A stretch of DNA of 37,772 nt from contig JAKFXL010000050.1 in assembly GCA_021731365.1 (NCBI GenBank), positions 1 through 37,772 of the forward strand. Reading direction: 5' to 3'. Of the stretch, positions 8,612 through 16,361 are shown piece by piece (positions within the stretch are counted from its first letter, which is position 1; every line of letters begins with the position of its first letter). Made by a program: the position numbers and the translations under genes. The DNA is from Gammaproteobacteria bacterium. GTDB taxonomy: Bacteria; Pseudomonadota; Gammaproteobacteria; Tenderiales; Tenderiaceae. The notes beneath the pieces were generated by a model. It did not search any database. It saw only the letters and a program-made list of their open reading frames with translations, and was not told the origin of the DNA.

Positions 8612-11272
8612 ATGAAGCACCGTTGGCAGCGCTTTGCCATACCACAACAGTTTGGTTTTGCGATATTGCTGATCGGCATTACCCTGGGGCTTAGTTATGG
8701 CGACTGGCTCTGGCGTGCTGACAAAGCGCTTTATGATGCCAATCACCGCCTGCTGGCCCGTCCAGCAGCACCTGAAATAGTCATTGTGGCTGTGGATGAA
8801 TACAGCCTCTCCAGTCTGGGGCGCTGGCCGTGGCCACGTCACCTGCACGCCGAGCTGATTGACCAGCTGACCCGTGCGGGTGCCGATACCATCATCCTCG
8901 ATTTTATCTTTGCAGAACCTGACAACAGTGATCCCGGTAATGATATTGCCCTGGCCGCGGCCATGCAGCGCCACGGTCGAGTAATCCTTCCACTCCTGGT
9001 AGAGGAGCGCCAACTTGGCGGCCAACTGCTGGAGACACTGCCACTCCCCGAGTTTGTCAGTGCCGCTGCAGGGATCGGCCATGCCCACATGGAGTTGGAT
9101 GCCGATGGCATCGCCCGTAGCGTCTATCTGCAAGAGGGGCTGGCAACACCGCGCTGGCCACACCTCACCGTTACGGCACTCAGGCTACAGGAGCCAACCC
9201 GATGGCAAACCCTTCCTGGTCGCCACAACCCCAAGGCCGAACCCAACAATACCTCTCCTCACCTGCTGATGCGTGACTCACAAATACTGGTCCCCTTTGC
9301 GGGCCCCCCCGGCCACTACCCCCACATCTCTTACGCTGAGGTGGTTACCGGGCACTATCTAGCCGATACATTTAGAGGCAAAACTGTCCTTGTTGGCACC
9401 ACTGCCACCGGTCTTGGTGACGTTTTGCCAACGCCTGTTTCAGGCTTTAACCAACCCATGCCAGGGGTTGAGATCAACGCCAACATCTTTGACGCCCTGC
9501 AGAATGAGCTAGCCGTAGAGCCACTCCCACAGTGGCTACGAACTACCATCAGCCTCATCATCATATTAATACCCGTGCTACTCTTCTCACGGCTCACCCC
9601 TCGGGCAGCGCTACTCACCACCGGCACCCTGCTATTCGCCAGCCTCGCCCTCAGCGCCCTGCTCATCCACCGTTTTCAACTCTGGTTTCCACCCGCAGCC
9701 GTGGTTATCCCGCTACTACTGGCCTATCCACTCTGGAGCTGGCAGCGGCTGGAGTACGCCAACCGCTTTCTGACGCTGGAGTTAAAACGACTGCGCGATG
9801 AGCCCACCCTGACCCAACTCCCCCCTGTTGATGACATGAAACAGGTGATGCAATTTGTACAGCAACAGCTACCCATCACAGGCTGGGCCTTATACAACAG
9901 TGCTGGCCAGAAAATCGCCACCTGGGGCCAGCCACCCATTACGCTGTCACCCACACAGAAAACAGAACAGTGGTACAGCCACCAGATGGGAGAGTGGTGG
10001 ATAACATTTGAACGTGAGGAACAGCAGTGGCGACTCGGCATCAGCAGTGGTAATACAGCGCCGCCAACAATCGAACAGGAACATCTACTGCTGAACCTGA
10101 TACAACCGTGGCTTCCCGCCAGAGAGCAGGAGTCAGCCAGCCGTATTGAACGCTTCGAAACACGGGTACAAGCCGTACAGGAGGCGGTAACACGAATGCA
10201 GACCATGCGCCGTTTTATTAACGACAGCCTCTCACAAATGGCCGATGGCGTCATCGTTATAAACACCCTCGGACAGATTATCCTCATCAATCCTAAGGCC
10301 GTCGCTTACTTCGGACTACCGCCGGAAACAGAGACACTCACCGGCCACTCCGCCATTGAACTGCTCAACCGACTCGACAATACACGGCCAGAGCGCTGGG
10401 AGCGGCTACTGGCGCTACCACTCAAAACAGGAGAAACAGCACAGAGCGAAACACGCAGCAGCACCGGGCGCGACCTGCTGGTACGTTGCGCGCCACTCAC
10501 CCTGGAACAGCAGCAGCGTAACGGCCTGGTCATCAATCTCTCCGACATCACCCACCTGCTTGATATCGAGCGAACACGTGCTGATACCCTGCGCTTCCTC
10601 ACCCACGATCTGCGTGCACCACTGGTATCACTACTCGCCTTATCCCAGCTTGCCCGCGCACCAGAGGCTGATATCGCCCATGAGGAACTGATCAATCGTG
10701 TCGAAGAACATGCTCAAACCACACTCACCCTCGCCGAAGAGTTCCTCAACCTCAGCCAGATTGAAGGGGCACTACACCTGGAACTGCGACCCGTAGAACT
10801 AACCACCGTCGCCCTCAACGCCATCGACGCAGTATGGGACCAGGCACGCATGAAGCAGATCACCCTCGTTGAAGCGCTGCCCGAATCACTGATCCTGGTC
10901 ATGGCTGACCCCACCGTACTACAACGTGTACTGGTCAACCTGCTCAGCAACGCCATCAAGTACAGCCCGGCCAATACCAGCATCGAACTCACTATCCAGA
11001 CCGCTCATACAACCGTAACGTGCTGTGTCCACGACCAAGGCAGCGGCATTACAGCCACAGAGATCCCCCAGCTCTTCGAACGTTTTTATCGTACCCCCAG
11101 CGCCATTAACTCCGGCATCCAGGGCACCGGGCTCGGACTTGCGTTTGTCAAAGCCGCCATGGAAAAACTAGGAGGCAGCGTCACTGTGACAAGTGAAGCA
11201 GGAAAAGGGGCATGTTTCTGCATCCGCCTGCCACAGCTCGAAGGGCCCCAAAATGATGGCGTAACAAATTGA
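8612..11272 (+). CDS. CHASE2-domain sensor histidine kinase
   Basis: 886 residues. A first membrane helix (about 14-32) leads into a periplasmic CHASE2 sensor domain (about 33-300) with the typical EIVIVAVDEYSL and GRWPWPR motifs, then three closely spaced helices (about 307-375). A cytoplasmic PAS-like domain lies at about 535-640. The phospho-accepting H665 lies in FLTHDLRAPL, and the ATPase domain shows an N box (LVNLLSNAIKYSP), DQGSGI and GTGLGLAFVK. The gene starts 16 nt after the FecR gene, so it is co-transcribed and is very probably the kinase for the response regulator. The signal is unknown; CHASE2 is an extracytoplasmic sensing domain. Confidence 0.93.
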   Translation: MKHRWQRFAIPQQFGFAILLIGITLGLSYGDWLWRADKALYDANHRLLARPAAPEIVIVAVDEYSLSSLGRWPWPRHLHAELIDQLTRAGADTIILDFIFAEPDNSDPGNDIALAAAMQRHGRVILPLLVEERQLGGQLLETLPLPEFVSAAAGIGHAHMELDADGIARSVYLQEGLATPRWPHLTVTALRLQEPTRWQTLPGRHNPKAEPNNTSPHLLMRDSQILVPFAGPPGHYPHISYAEVVTGHYLADTFRGKTVLVGTTATGLGDVLPTPVSGFNQPMPGVEINANIFDALQNELAVEPLPQWLRTTISLIIILIPVLLFSRLTPRAALLTTGTLLFASLALSALLIHRFQLWFPPAAVVIPLLLAYPLWSWQRLEYANRFLTLELKRLRDEPTLTQLPPVDDMKQVMQFVQQQLPITGWALYNSAGQKIATWGQPPITLSPTQKTEQWYSHQMGEWWITFEREEQQWRLGISSGNTAPPTIEQEHLLLNLIQPWLPAREQESASRIERFETRVQAVQEAVTRMQTMRRFINDSLSQMADGVIVINTLGQIILINPKAVAYFGLPPETETLTGHSAIELLNRLDNTRPERWERLLALPLKTGETAQSETRSSTGRDLLVRCAPLTLEQQQRNGLVINLSDITHLLDIERTRADTLRFLTHDLRAPLVSLLALSQLARAPEADIAHEELINRVEEHAQTTLTLAEEFLNLSQIEGALHLELRPVELTTVALNAIDAVWDQARMKQITLVEALPESLILVMADPTVLQRVLVNLLSNAIKYSPANTSIELTIQTAHTTVTCCVHDQGSGITATEIPQLFERFYRTPSAINSGIQGTGLGLAFVKAAMEKLGGSVTVTSEAGKGACFCIRLPQLEGPQNDGVTN

Positions 11273-11366
11273 AAAACATAGATAAAACAATCTATATACA
11301 CACTACATTTGAATTAATGTGTACCATCGCTGTCTTCAAACCGCAGCCATTACATACACCAAGAGG

Positions 11367-11825
11367 ATGATGAGCAATATGGTCATGGAAACACATCGTG
11401 GTATTGCCACAGAGATTGTTAAAGCAGACAGAGGCAATACTGTTAAGTGCCGCCTTGGCGAAAACCACGCCCTGATACACTCAGACCTGCAACGTGTTGT
11501 TAAAGAGGGTGATGAGATCATTGTCGCCGGCGATCTGCGAGAAGGTACCGTCTATGCACTGGCACTGAAAAACGTGACCCACAACAAATCGGTAAGAATC
11601 GACGGTTCCAACTACACACTATTAATCGGCGCGGGGCTATTCTGCTGGTTACTCGGTTTTGTCTTCTACATACAAACCATGACCTCTGGCAATACCACCA
11701 TCATCTCACTTAACCTGTTGTTATCCGCAGGTGGATTTATCGTCGGCATCTGGGCAATCACACAGGTATTGCGTATCCGGCGCGCAGCCATATATGTTGC
11801 ACGTCTTGCATCTACCGTTCAGTAA
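11367..11825 (+). CDS. Small membrane protein of unknown function
   Basis: About 152 residues. The start is uncertain: ATGs at 11367, 11370 and 11379 are in frame behind AAGAGG, and an in-frame upstream ATG at 11319 is less well placed. The first ~75 residues are polar and look beta-rich (GIATEIVKADRGNTVKCRL, EGDEIIVAGDLREG), possibly a small barrel on the cytoplasmic side. Two hydrophobic helices follow (about 88-108 and 115-137), then a basic tail (LRIRRAA). I do not recognise the family; the layout loosely recalls NfeD-like or DUF-type membrane proteins. It follows the CHASE2 kinase by about 95 nt on the same strand and ends at a strong terminator, so it may be read through from that operon. 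Confidence 0.75.
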   Translation: MMSNMVMETHRGIATEIVKADRGNTVKCRLGENHALIHSDLQRVVKEGDEIIVAGDLREGTVYALALKNVTHNKSVRIDGSNYTLLIGAGLFCWLLGFVFYIQTMTSGNTTIISLNLLLSAGGFIVGIWAITQVLRIRRAAIYVARLASTVQ

Positions 11826-11835
11826 TCCTGAATAA

Positions 11836-11862
11836 AAAAGGGATGACAGTGTCATCCCTTTT
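11836..11862. terminator. Bidirectional rho-independent terminator
   Basis: AAAAGGGATGAC and GTCATCCCTTTT form a perfect 12-bp stem with the loop AGT. It lies between the convergent membrane-protein gene and cassette 2 and supplies a T-run on either strand. Confidence 0.85.
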
Positions 11863-11890
11863 CAGCGCCCGATCTTCAAGCACTACAATA

Positions 11891-12298
11891 TTAATGGGTA
11901 ACCATGGGTGGCAACTCGCCCGCCTGAGCAATCCAGCCTTCAACTACCTTGGCACTCGGCACAGCACGGGTCAATTTCATCTCGGCGTTCACCTCAGCCA
12001 TCTTTTTTGCCAGGTTGTCACCATTACGGGTACGCATCTCCTTCACCGTATCCACACCTGCGGCATGCAACAACTCAGCAAACTGGCCAGCAACACCCTT
12101 GATACGAAACAGGTCAGCCATGTTTACCCATTTCAGAATCAGGGATTCACTAATACCACTTTTCTCTGCCAGTGCCTTACGCCCGGTCTTGCTGCTCCCC
12201 ATGCTCAGCAGTTGCTCTGTGGTAAGAACACTTGCAACAGACAACGCCTCAGCGTACTTCGGGCCAATGCCTTCGATTTCAACAATTTTCTTTGCCAT
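11891..12298 (-). CDS. DUF4332 protein (cassette 2, second gene)
   Basis: 135 residues, full length for DUF4332. The N-terminus EIEGIGPKYAEAL is a helix-hairpin-helix-like motif. A second one appears as LFRIKGVAGQFAELLHAAGVDTVKEM, and the C-terminal RAVPSA..VEGWIAQA is characteristic. Such tandem motifs resemble those of DNA-binding helix-hairpin-helix proteins, but no function is established for the family and a nucleic-acid role is inference. GGGAGAG lies 6 nt before the ATG. It follows the small protein at 12345-12722 by 46 nt and is very probably co-transcribed with it. A diverged paralogue lies at 3639-3953. Confidence 0.88.
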   Translation of the reverse strand: MAKKIVEIEGIGPKYAEALSVASVLTTEQLLSMGSSKTGRKALAEKSGISESLILKWVNMADLFRIKGVAGQFAELLHAAGVDTVKEMRTRNGDNLAKKMAEVNAEMKLTRAVPSAKVVEGWIAQAGELPPMVTH

Positions 12299-12344
12299 TC
12301 AATTCTCTCCCATGATGATTAAATTTAATGTTTCAGACTACGGC

Positions 12345-12722
12345 TTATGAAAACAGCTTCTTCACACCACCAAGCAGATTATCGTTACCACCCAACAACG
12401 CCCCCAGACCACCGCCATCGTTGCCCAACAACTGTACAATTTTGGGTAACAGGGCATTCAATCCGGTAGTAGCCATCTCTGCGTTGATGCCAGCTGCGGA
12501 AGCCAACGCACCAACATCAATTTTCTGCATCAGACCCGCAACAACTGAGGCACCACTTCCCGACAACAGACCAGCAATCCCTTCCTGAGGCGCGGCCTTC
12601 ATCACCTGATCAGCCGCGGCAGGCAGAAACTGCTTGGCCTGCTCCAGATTAAAACCTTTGTCTACCAACAGTGAAGAAAGCTCGCCAGAATGGCTTTTAA
12701 TAATTCCATCTAAAATATTCAT
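12345..12722 (-). CDS. DUF937/DUF2780-like small protein (cassette 2, first gene)
   Basis: 125 residues from the ATG at 12722, which matches the start of the cassette 1 paralogue; GGAG lies 10 nt upstream, and a GTG two codons earlier is possible. The protein is rich in Ala, Leu and Gly: helices (GIIKSHSGELSSLLV, LEQAKQFLPAAADQVM), a glycine-rich turn, ALLPKIVQLL and a low-complexity tail GGLGALLGGNDNLLGG. No signal peptide is visible. The family assignment is tentative. An operator-like repeat identical to that of cassette 1 lies 109 nt upstream, suggesting common control. Confidence 0.78.
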   Translation of the reverse strand: MNILDGIIKSHSGELSSLLVDKGFNLEQAKQFLPAAADQVMKAAPQEGIAGLLSGSGASVVAGLMQKIDVGALASAAGINAEMATTGLNALLPKIVQLLGNDGGGLGALLGGNDNLLGGVKKLFS

Positions 12723-12830
12723 AGTCACCTATCTCCAGAGTGAAAAAACGTTAGATTTATTAAGTATTTTTATATTGCAACTCGACACATGGTACACCAG
12801 CTAACCCCCGCCAAGCACAATACCATACCC

Positions 12831-12848
12831 CTTTTACACTGTTTTACA
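12831..12848 (-). promoter_or_regulatory. Operator-like direct repeat upstream of cassette 2
   Basis: The plus-strand sequence CTTTTACACTGTTTTACA is identical over 17 bases to the element before cassette 1. It lies in the gap between the pstB-like gene and cassette 2, 109 nt before the cassette start. No strong -10/-35 pair could be assigned; TTGTGC (12815-12820) is a possible -35. Confidence 0.6.
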
Positions 12849-12881
12849 AACCCGTTTTTTTCACGTTTGCTGACTATCCAA

Positions 12882-13664
12882 TCAACAATCACATACACTC
12901 CAACGTATAAACTCTTTACTCTCTAGCCTCTGTGGCTGCCGAAAGAAACTCTTCATTTCACCACTCTCAATGAGCTTGCCTTCACACATAAATATAATGT
13001 AATTACCAATACGTTTACTCTGCTCAAGATCATGGGTCACCGATAAAATGGGCATCTGTTGCGCTAACAAGAGCATAGACTCCTCTATCAACTGTTTGGA
13101 ACCGGGATCAAGAGACGCCGTAGGTTCATCCAACAGTAATAATTGTGGCGCTACTGCCAATGCACGGGCAATACAGAGTCGTTGCTGCTGACCTAATGAG
13201 AGTGTTACAGCAGGACTGTTTAAACGATCTTTCACTTCATCCCACAAGGCAGCTTGGTGCAAACTCTGCTCCACCACCAGATCCCCGTGGCGACGCTGCT
13301 GTTGTGTCAAACCAAAGGTCACATTGTCACGGATACTCACCGGGAACACACAGGGCTTTTGTGCAATCAGGCCAACATGACGGCGCAGCTGGTCCCAGCC
13401 ACCCGGCCATTCCTGCAGGTCTTGATTGTCGAGCAGAATCCGTCCCTGCCACCCCTGTTGCAAACCGTTAATACAACGTAACAGCGAGCTTTTACCCGCG
13501 CCTGAAGGACCAATCAGTGTGGTAATACCACGCTTCGGCAATACTGCCGATATATCCCGTAAGATATCAACGCCATTCACGTTCAGAGATAGCCCCTCTA
13601 TCACCAGGGAGGTCGGTTGAGAAACATCATCCGACATCTCAGAAAAATCAACGCTGGAACTCAT
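12882..13664 (-). CDS. pstB: Phosphate-type ABC transporter ATPase (PstB-like)
   Basis: 260 residues, normal PstB length. Walker A is GPSGAGKS; Walker B and D-loop read LLLLDEPTASLDP; the switch His is in SVTHD. The signature motif reads LSLGQQQR rather than the usual LSGGQQQR. The N-terminal extension (about 20 residues, S/D rich) is longer than needed. Its ATG overlaps the pstA stop (ATGA at 13661-13664), and it is the last gene of pstS-pstC-pstA-pstB. No phoU or phoB/phoR follows. The substrate is inferred from the whole operon; a related anion is possible. Confidence 0.85.
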   Translation of the reverse strand: MSSSVDFSEMSDDVSQPTSLVIEGLSLNVNGVDILRDISAVLPKRGITTLIGPSGAGKSSLLRCINGLQQGWQGRILLDNQDLQEWPGGWDQLRRHVGLIAQKPCVFPVSIRDNVTFGLTQQQRRHGDLVVEQSLHQAALWDEVKDRLNSPAVTLSLGQQQRLCIARALAVAPQLLLLDEPTASLDPGSKQLIEESMLLLAQQMPILSVTHDLEQSKRIGNYIIFMCEGKLIESGEMKSFFRQPQRLESKEFIRWSVCDC

Positions 13665-14494
13665 ACAGTTACCCTCCAGGTTCTAAGCCAGCGGGCCAGC
13701 ACTCCAAATATCGCCACCATTACAATCAATACCAAGGCACTCCCCCAGGCGACTTGCGTTGCCTGGACATTATTACCCTCTTGGGCAAGATAGAAGATAT
13801 GCGTCTGAAGTGTGGTCACCGGCTCAAAGATCGACCCTGGCCAGACCACACCCGAAAACACCGTGGCCGTAAAAAGAATGGGCGCTGTTTCGCTGAGCAC
13901 CCGCGCCATCGCCAGCAGCTGTCCAGTGACGATGCCAGGCCATGCTTGCGGCAACCAGACTCGCCAGATCAACGTTGCATGGCTCAATCCCAACGCCTGC
14001 GCCGCCTCCGTCTGTTCAATAGCGATACGCTCCAGCGCCGCAACCGTATTCAGCACTAACAGTGGCAAAATCACTGCCGCAAGCGTGACCGCCCCTGTCA
14101 ATAACGACACCCCCCACTGCAACAGATGCACACACACAATCAATCCACACAAACCAAATACAATCGGCGGAACTCCATGCAACATATTAAGCAGAGTGAT
14201 CAACAGATGGCGCTGACGCGGCCCCGCCAGCAAACAGTAATAGAGCGCTGCCCCAAAAGCGATGGGTGCAGCCAGCAGCGACGCAGCCACCGCCAACAGC
14301 AGCGAACCCAAAATTTGCGCCAGTATGCCACTGGAGTTACCAAACCCCACCCCTTCACCGGTTGTGGTCAGAAACGTCCAATCCAGTGCGGGCGCGCCTC
14401 GAAACACAATATAAATAAGCGTGGCGGCTGGCAACAGCAGGGCTGGTAGCGCCAACGTGATCACCAACAGTTTAGCCAGACCTGTTTTACCCAT
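13661..14494 (-). CDS. pstA: Phosphate-type ABC transporter permease (PstA-like)
   Basis: About 277 residues with six hydrophobic segments. The EAA-type coupling motif is EQTEAAQALGLSHATLIWRVWLPQAWPGI (quoted in parts: EAAQALGLS and LPQAWPGI). The start is taken at the ATG at 14494, which lies inside the end of pstC; a GTG at 14503 is also in frame. Neither has a clear ribosome site, consistent with translational coupling. It forms the inner-membrane channel together with the PstC-like protein. Confidence 0.87.
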   Translation of the reverse strand: MGKTGLAKLLVITLALPALLLPAATLIYIVFRGAPALDWTFLTTTGEGVGFGNSSGILAQILGSLLLAVAASLLAAPIAFGAALYYCLLAGPRQRHLLITLLNMLHGVPPIVFGLCGLIVCVHLLQWGVSLLTGAVTLAAVILPLLVLNTVAALERIAIEQTEAAQALGLSHATLIWRVWLPQAWPGIVTGQLLAMARVLSETAPILFTATVFSGVVWPGSIFEPVTTLQTHIFYLAQEGNNVQATQVAWGSALVLIVMVAIFGVLARWLRTWRVTV

Positions 14495-15341
14495 GGCGCA
14501 CACTACGCTGCGCCATTAGTGACACCGCAATCGCCACCAGCGCCAGTACCAAACCACCACTCATCAATGCCGCCCAGTGCAACGATCCCATATCCGCCTC
14601 CGCCATCTCACGACCGATACGTGAGGTGAGTGTTTGCGCCGGTAACAGCAGGTTATAAAAAGGCTCAGGCAGACGATCAAGCGACCCCACCACCAACATC
14701 ACCGCCACCGTCTCCCCCATAACACGCCCTAACGCCAACAGTATCGCCACGCGGATACCCGGCCACGCCTGCGGCAATACCACCCGGTACAACAACGCTG
14801 GCCAATCCAGCCCCAACTGCATCGCAGTTTCACGCTGCTCTATAGAGACACCACTGATGGCATCCTCCGCCAGCACCATAATCGTCGGTATCGCCATTAA
14901 CGCCAGCAACATGCCCGCGGCCAAGAGCGTGCGTCCCGTCAGCAGGTCAAGCTGACTCTCCAGAAACGGTAACAGCAACCATAACCCCAACAGTCCATAG
15001 ACAACCGAGGGGATCCCTGCCATCAGCTCCATACTAAAACGGACCCCACTGCGCAGCCGTGGTGAGAGCAGCTCAGCACTCATAATGGCGGCAGAGAGCG
15101 CCAGTGGCACTGCCATCAATAACGCCACACTCACCACCCAAAAGCTCCCCAGCAAGGCCGGTGCAAGGCCATAAATATCTTCATAGGGATACCATTCAGG
15201 CTCGGTGACAAAACCTAACCCCTGGGCCTGCAGTAAGGGCCAACTGGCATGTAACAGAAAGACCAGCACCACCACAACCGCCAGCGCGGCAAACATAGCT
15301 GATGTAATGAGCCAGAGTTTTAGTATAGAGAAGCGCACCAC
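14487..15341 (-). CDS. pstC: Phosphate-type ABC transporter permease (PstC-like)
   Basis: 284 residues. An N-terminal membrane helix is followed by a periplasmic loop (TEPEWYPYEDIYGLAPALLGS) that is typical of PstC, and then five more helices. The coupling motif reads ETAMQLGLDWPALLYRVVLPQAWPGI in parts (ETAMQLGLD; LPQAWPGI). Translation probably begins at one of two tandem GTG codons (15341 or 15338), 2 nt after the pstS stop. It overlaps pstA by a few bases, showing one operon. Confidence 0.88.
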   Translation of the reverse strand: MVRFSILKLWLITSAMFAALAVVVVLVFLLHASWPLLQAQGLGFVTEPEWYPYEDIYGLAPALLGSFWVVSVALLMAVPLALSAAIMSAELLSPRLRSGVRFSMELMAGIPSVVYGLLGLWLLLPFLESQLDLLTGRTLLAAGMLLALMAIPTIMVLAEDAISGVSIEQRETAMQLGLDWPALLYRVVLPQAWPGIRVAILLALGRVMGETVAVMLVVGSLDRLPEPFYNLLLPAQTLTSRIGREMAEADMGSLHWAALMSGGLVLALVAIAVSLMAQRSVRHG

Positions 15342-15343
15342 CG

Positions 15344-16168
15344 TTATCGCACCCGCAAATAGCCAACCTGTTCCACAATGCGCTGCCCGGCATCTGACAA
15401 CAGAAACTCAACAAAATCGTTGGCCGGCTTGTCCACATTGCCCATGAATAGAACATTTAACTCCCGCTGAATGGGATAGAGGCCATCCGCCACATGTTCA
15501 ATGGTTGGCAACACCGCTTTACCAACATCGCCAATGGCCACCGCACGCACGGCATCATTCAGCCAGGCGTTAGAGAGCATTCCAATCGCCTGACGACTGC
15601 CGGCGATAGCTGCCTGCTCCTCATTGTTTGAACCGGAGATAATCGTGGCACCCGGCGCACGCGCCTGCTCATCGCCCAACACCACCTTGGCAAAGACATG
15701 TCGGGTACCACGCGACGCCTCCTTGTCGATCACCAGAATAGCCGCATCAGGCCCGCCCACCGCCTTCCAATTTTTAATCTCGCCACGGTAGATAGCTGCA
15801 ACCTGGGCCAGCGTCAGCGCCCTCACCCCACCCTCATAAACCGCCTTGGAGACAGCCACAGCCACCGCATCACGCGCCACAGCCACCACTTTAAAACCAG
15901 GGACAAGGCGCTGCTGCTCTTTAGCCGTCAATGTCCGTGACAACATGCCGATCTCCGCCGTGCCCTGCTGTATGGCGGAGATGCCGACACCGGAACCACC
16001 ACCCGATACCGTTAACCCCAGCGCTGGATTCAACAGCCGGTACTGTTTAGCCGCCTCCGCAATGATTGGCAACACCGTGGTGGAACCCACCACACGCAAC
16101 TGCTCTGCCGCCTGTAGTGGTAAAACAGAGATAGATATGATCACCAACAGAAAAAATGGATAAGACAA
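15344..16168 (-). CDS. pstS: Phosphate-type periplasmic binding protein (PstS-like)
   Basis: 274 residues with a short signal peptide (FFLLVIISISVLPLQAAE). The mature start RVVGSTTVLPI, the central SGGGSGVGISA and the later EASRGTRHVF are the phosphate-contact regions of the family of shorter PstS proteins. The start codon is TTG at 16168, supported by GGGAGG about 6 nt upstream; no better ATG exists. First gene of the operon. An inverted and direct repeat array lies 66-118 nt upstream, but no clear Pho box is visible. Confidence 0.87.
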   Translation of the reverse strand: MSYPFFLLVIISISVLPLQAAEQLRVVGSTTVLPIIAEAAKQYRLLNPALGLTVSGGGSGVGISAIQQGTAEIGMLSRTLTAKEQQRLVPGFKVVAVARDAVAVAVSKAVYEGGVRALTLAQVAAIYRGEIKNWKAVGGPDAAILVIDKEASRGTRHVFAKVVLGDEQARAPGATIISGSNNEEQAAIAGSRQAIGMLSNAWLNDAVRAVAIGDVGKAVLPTIEHVADGLYPIQRELNVLFMGNVDKPANDFVEFLLSDAGQRIVEQVGYLRVR

Positions 16169-16233
16169 GGTACCCTCCCCAACAGATCGTCGTTATTCAG
16201 CAGAATCCACCCATAGTCGCATAGCCCCACCAC

Positions 16234-16285
16234 ACCTTACACCTAAGGTTCACAAAAGAGACTCCGTTACCCTGTGTAAGGTTCA
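16234..16285. repeat. Inverted and direct repeats in the divergent pstS / TVP38 promoter region
   Basis: ACCTTACAC (16234-16242) and GTGTAAGGT (16274-16282) form a 9-bp inverted repeat with a 31-nt spacer. TAAGGTTCA occurs twice as a direct repeat at 16244-16252 and 16277-16285, a 33-bp period (about three helical turns). This looks like a regulator-binding region serving the pst-like operon, the TVP38-ArsS operon or both. No regulator gene is adjacent. Confidence 0.45.
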
Positions 16286-16361
16286 AGCCCCTGCCACGAC
16301 CAGATACACAATGCCAGTATAGATCAGCGACTGATTACAGTAGGATACGCAGGAGATAACC

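Noticed and set aside
8528-9163. 211-codon minus-strand frame over the start of the CHASE2 kinase gene
   Set aside because: Antisense to the kinase and the FecR protein end; no recognisable domain.
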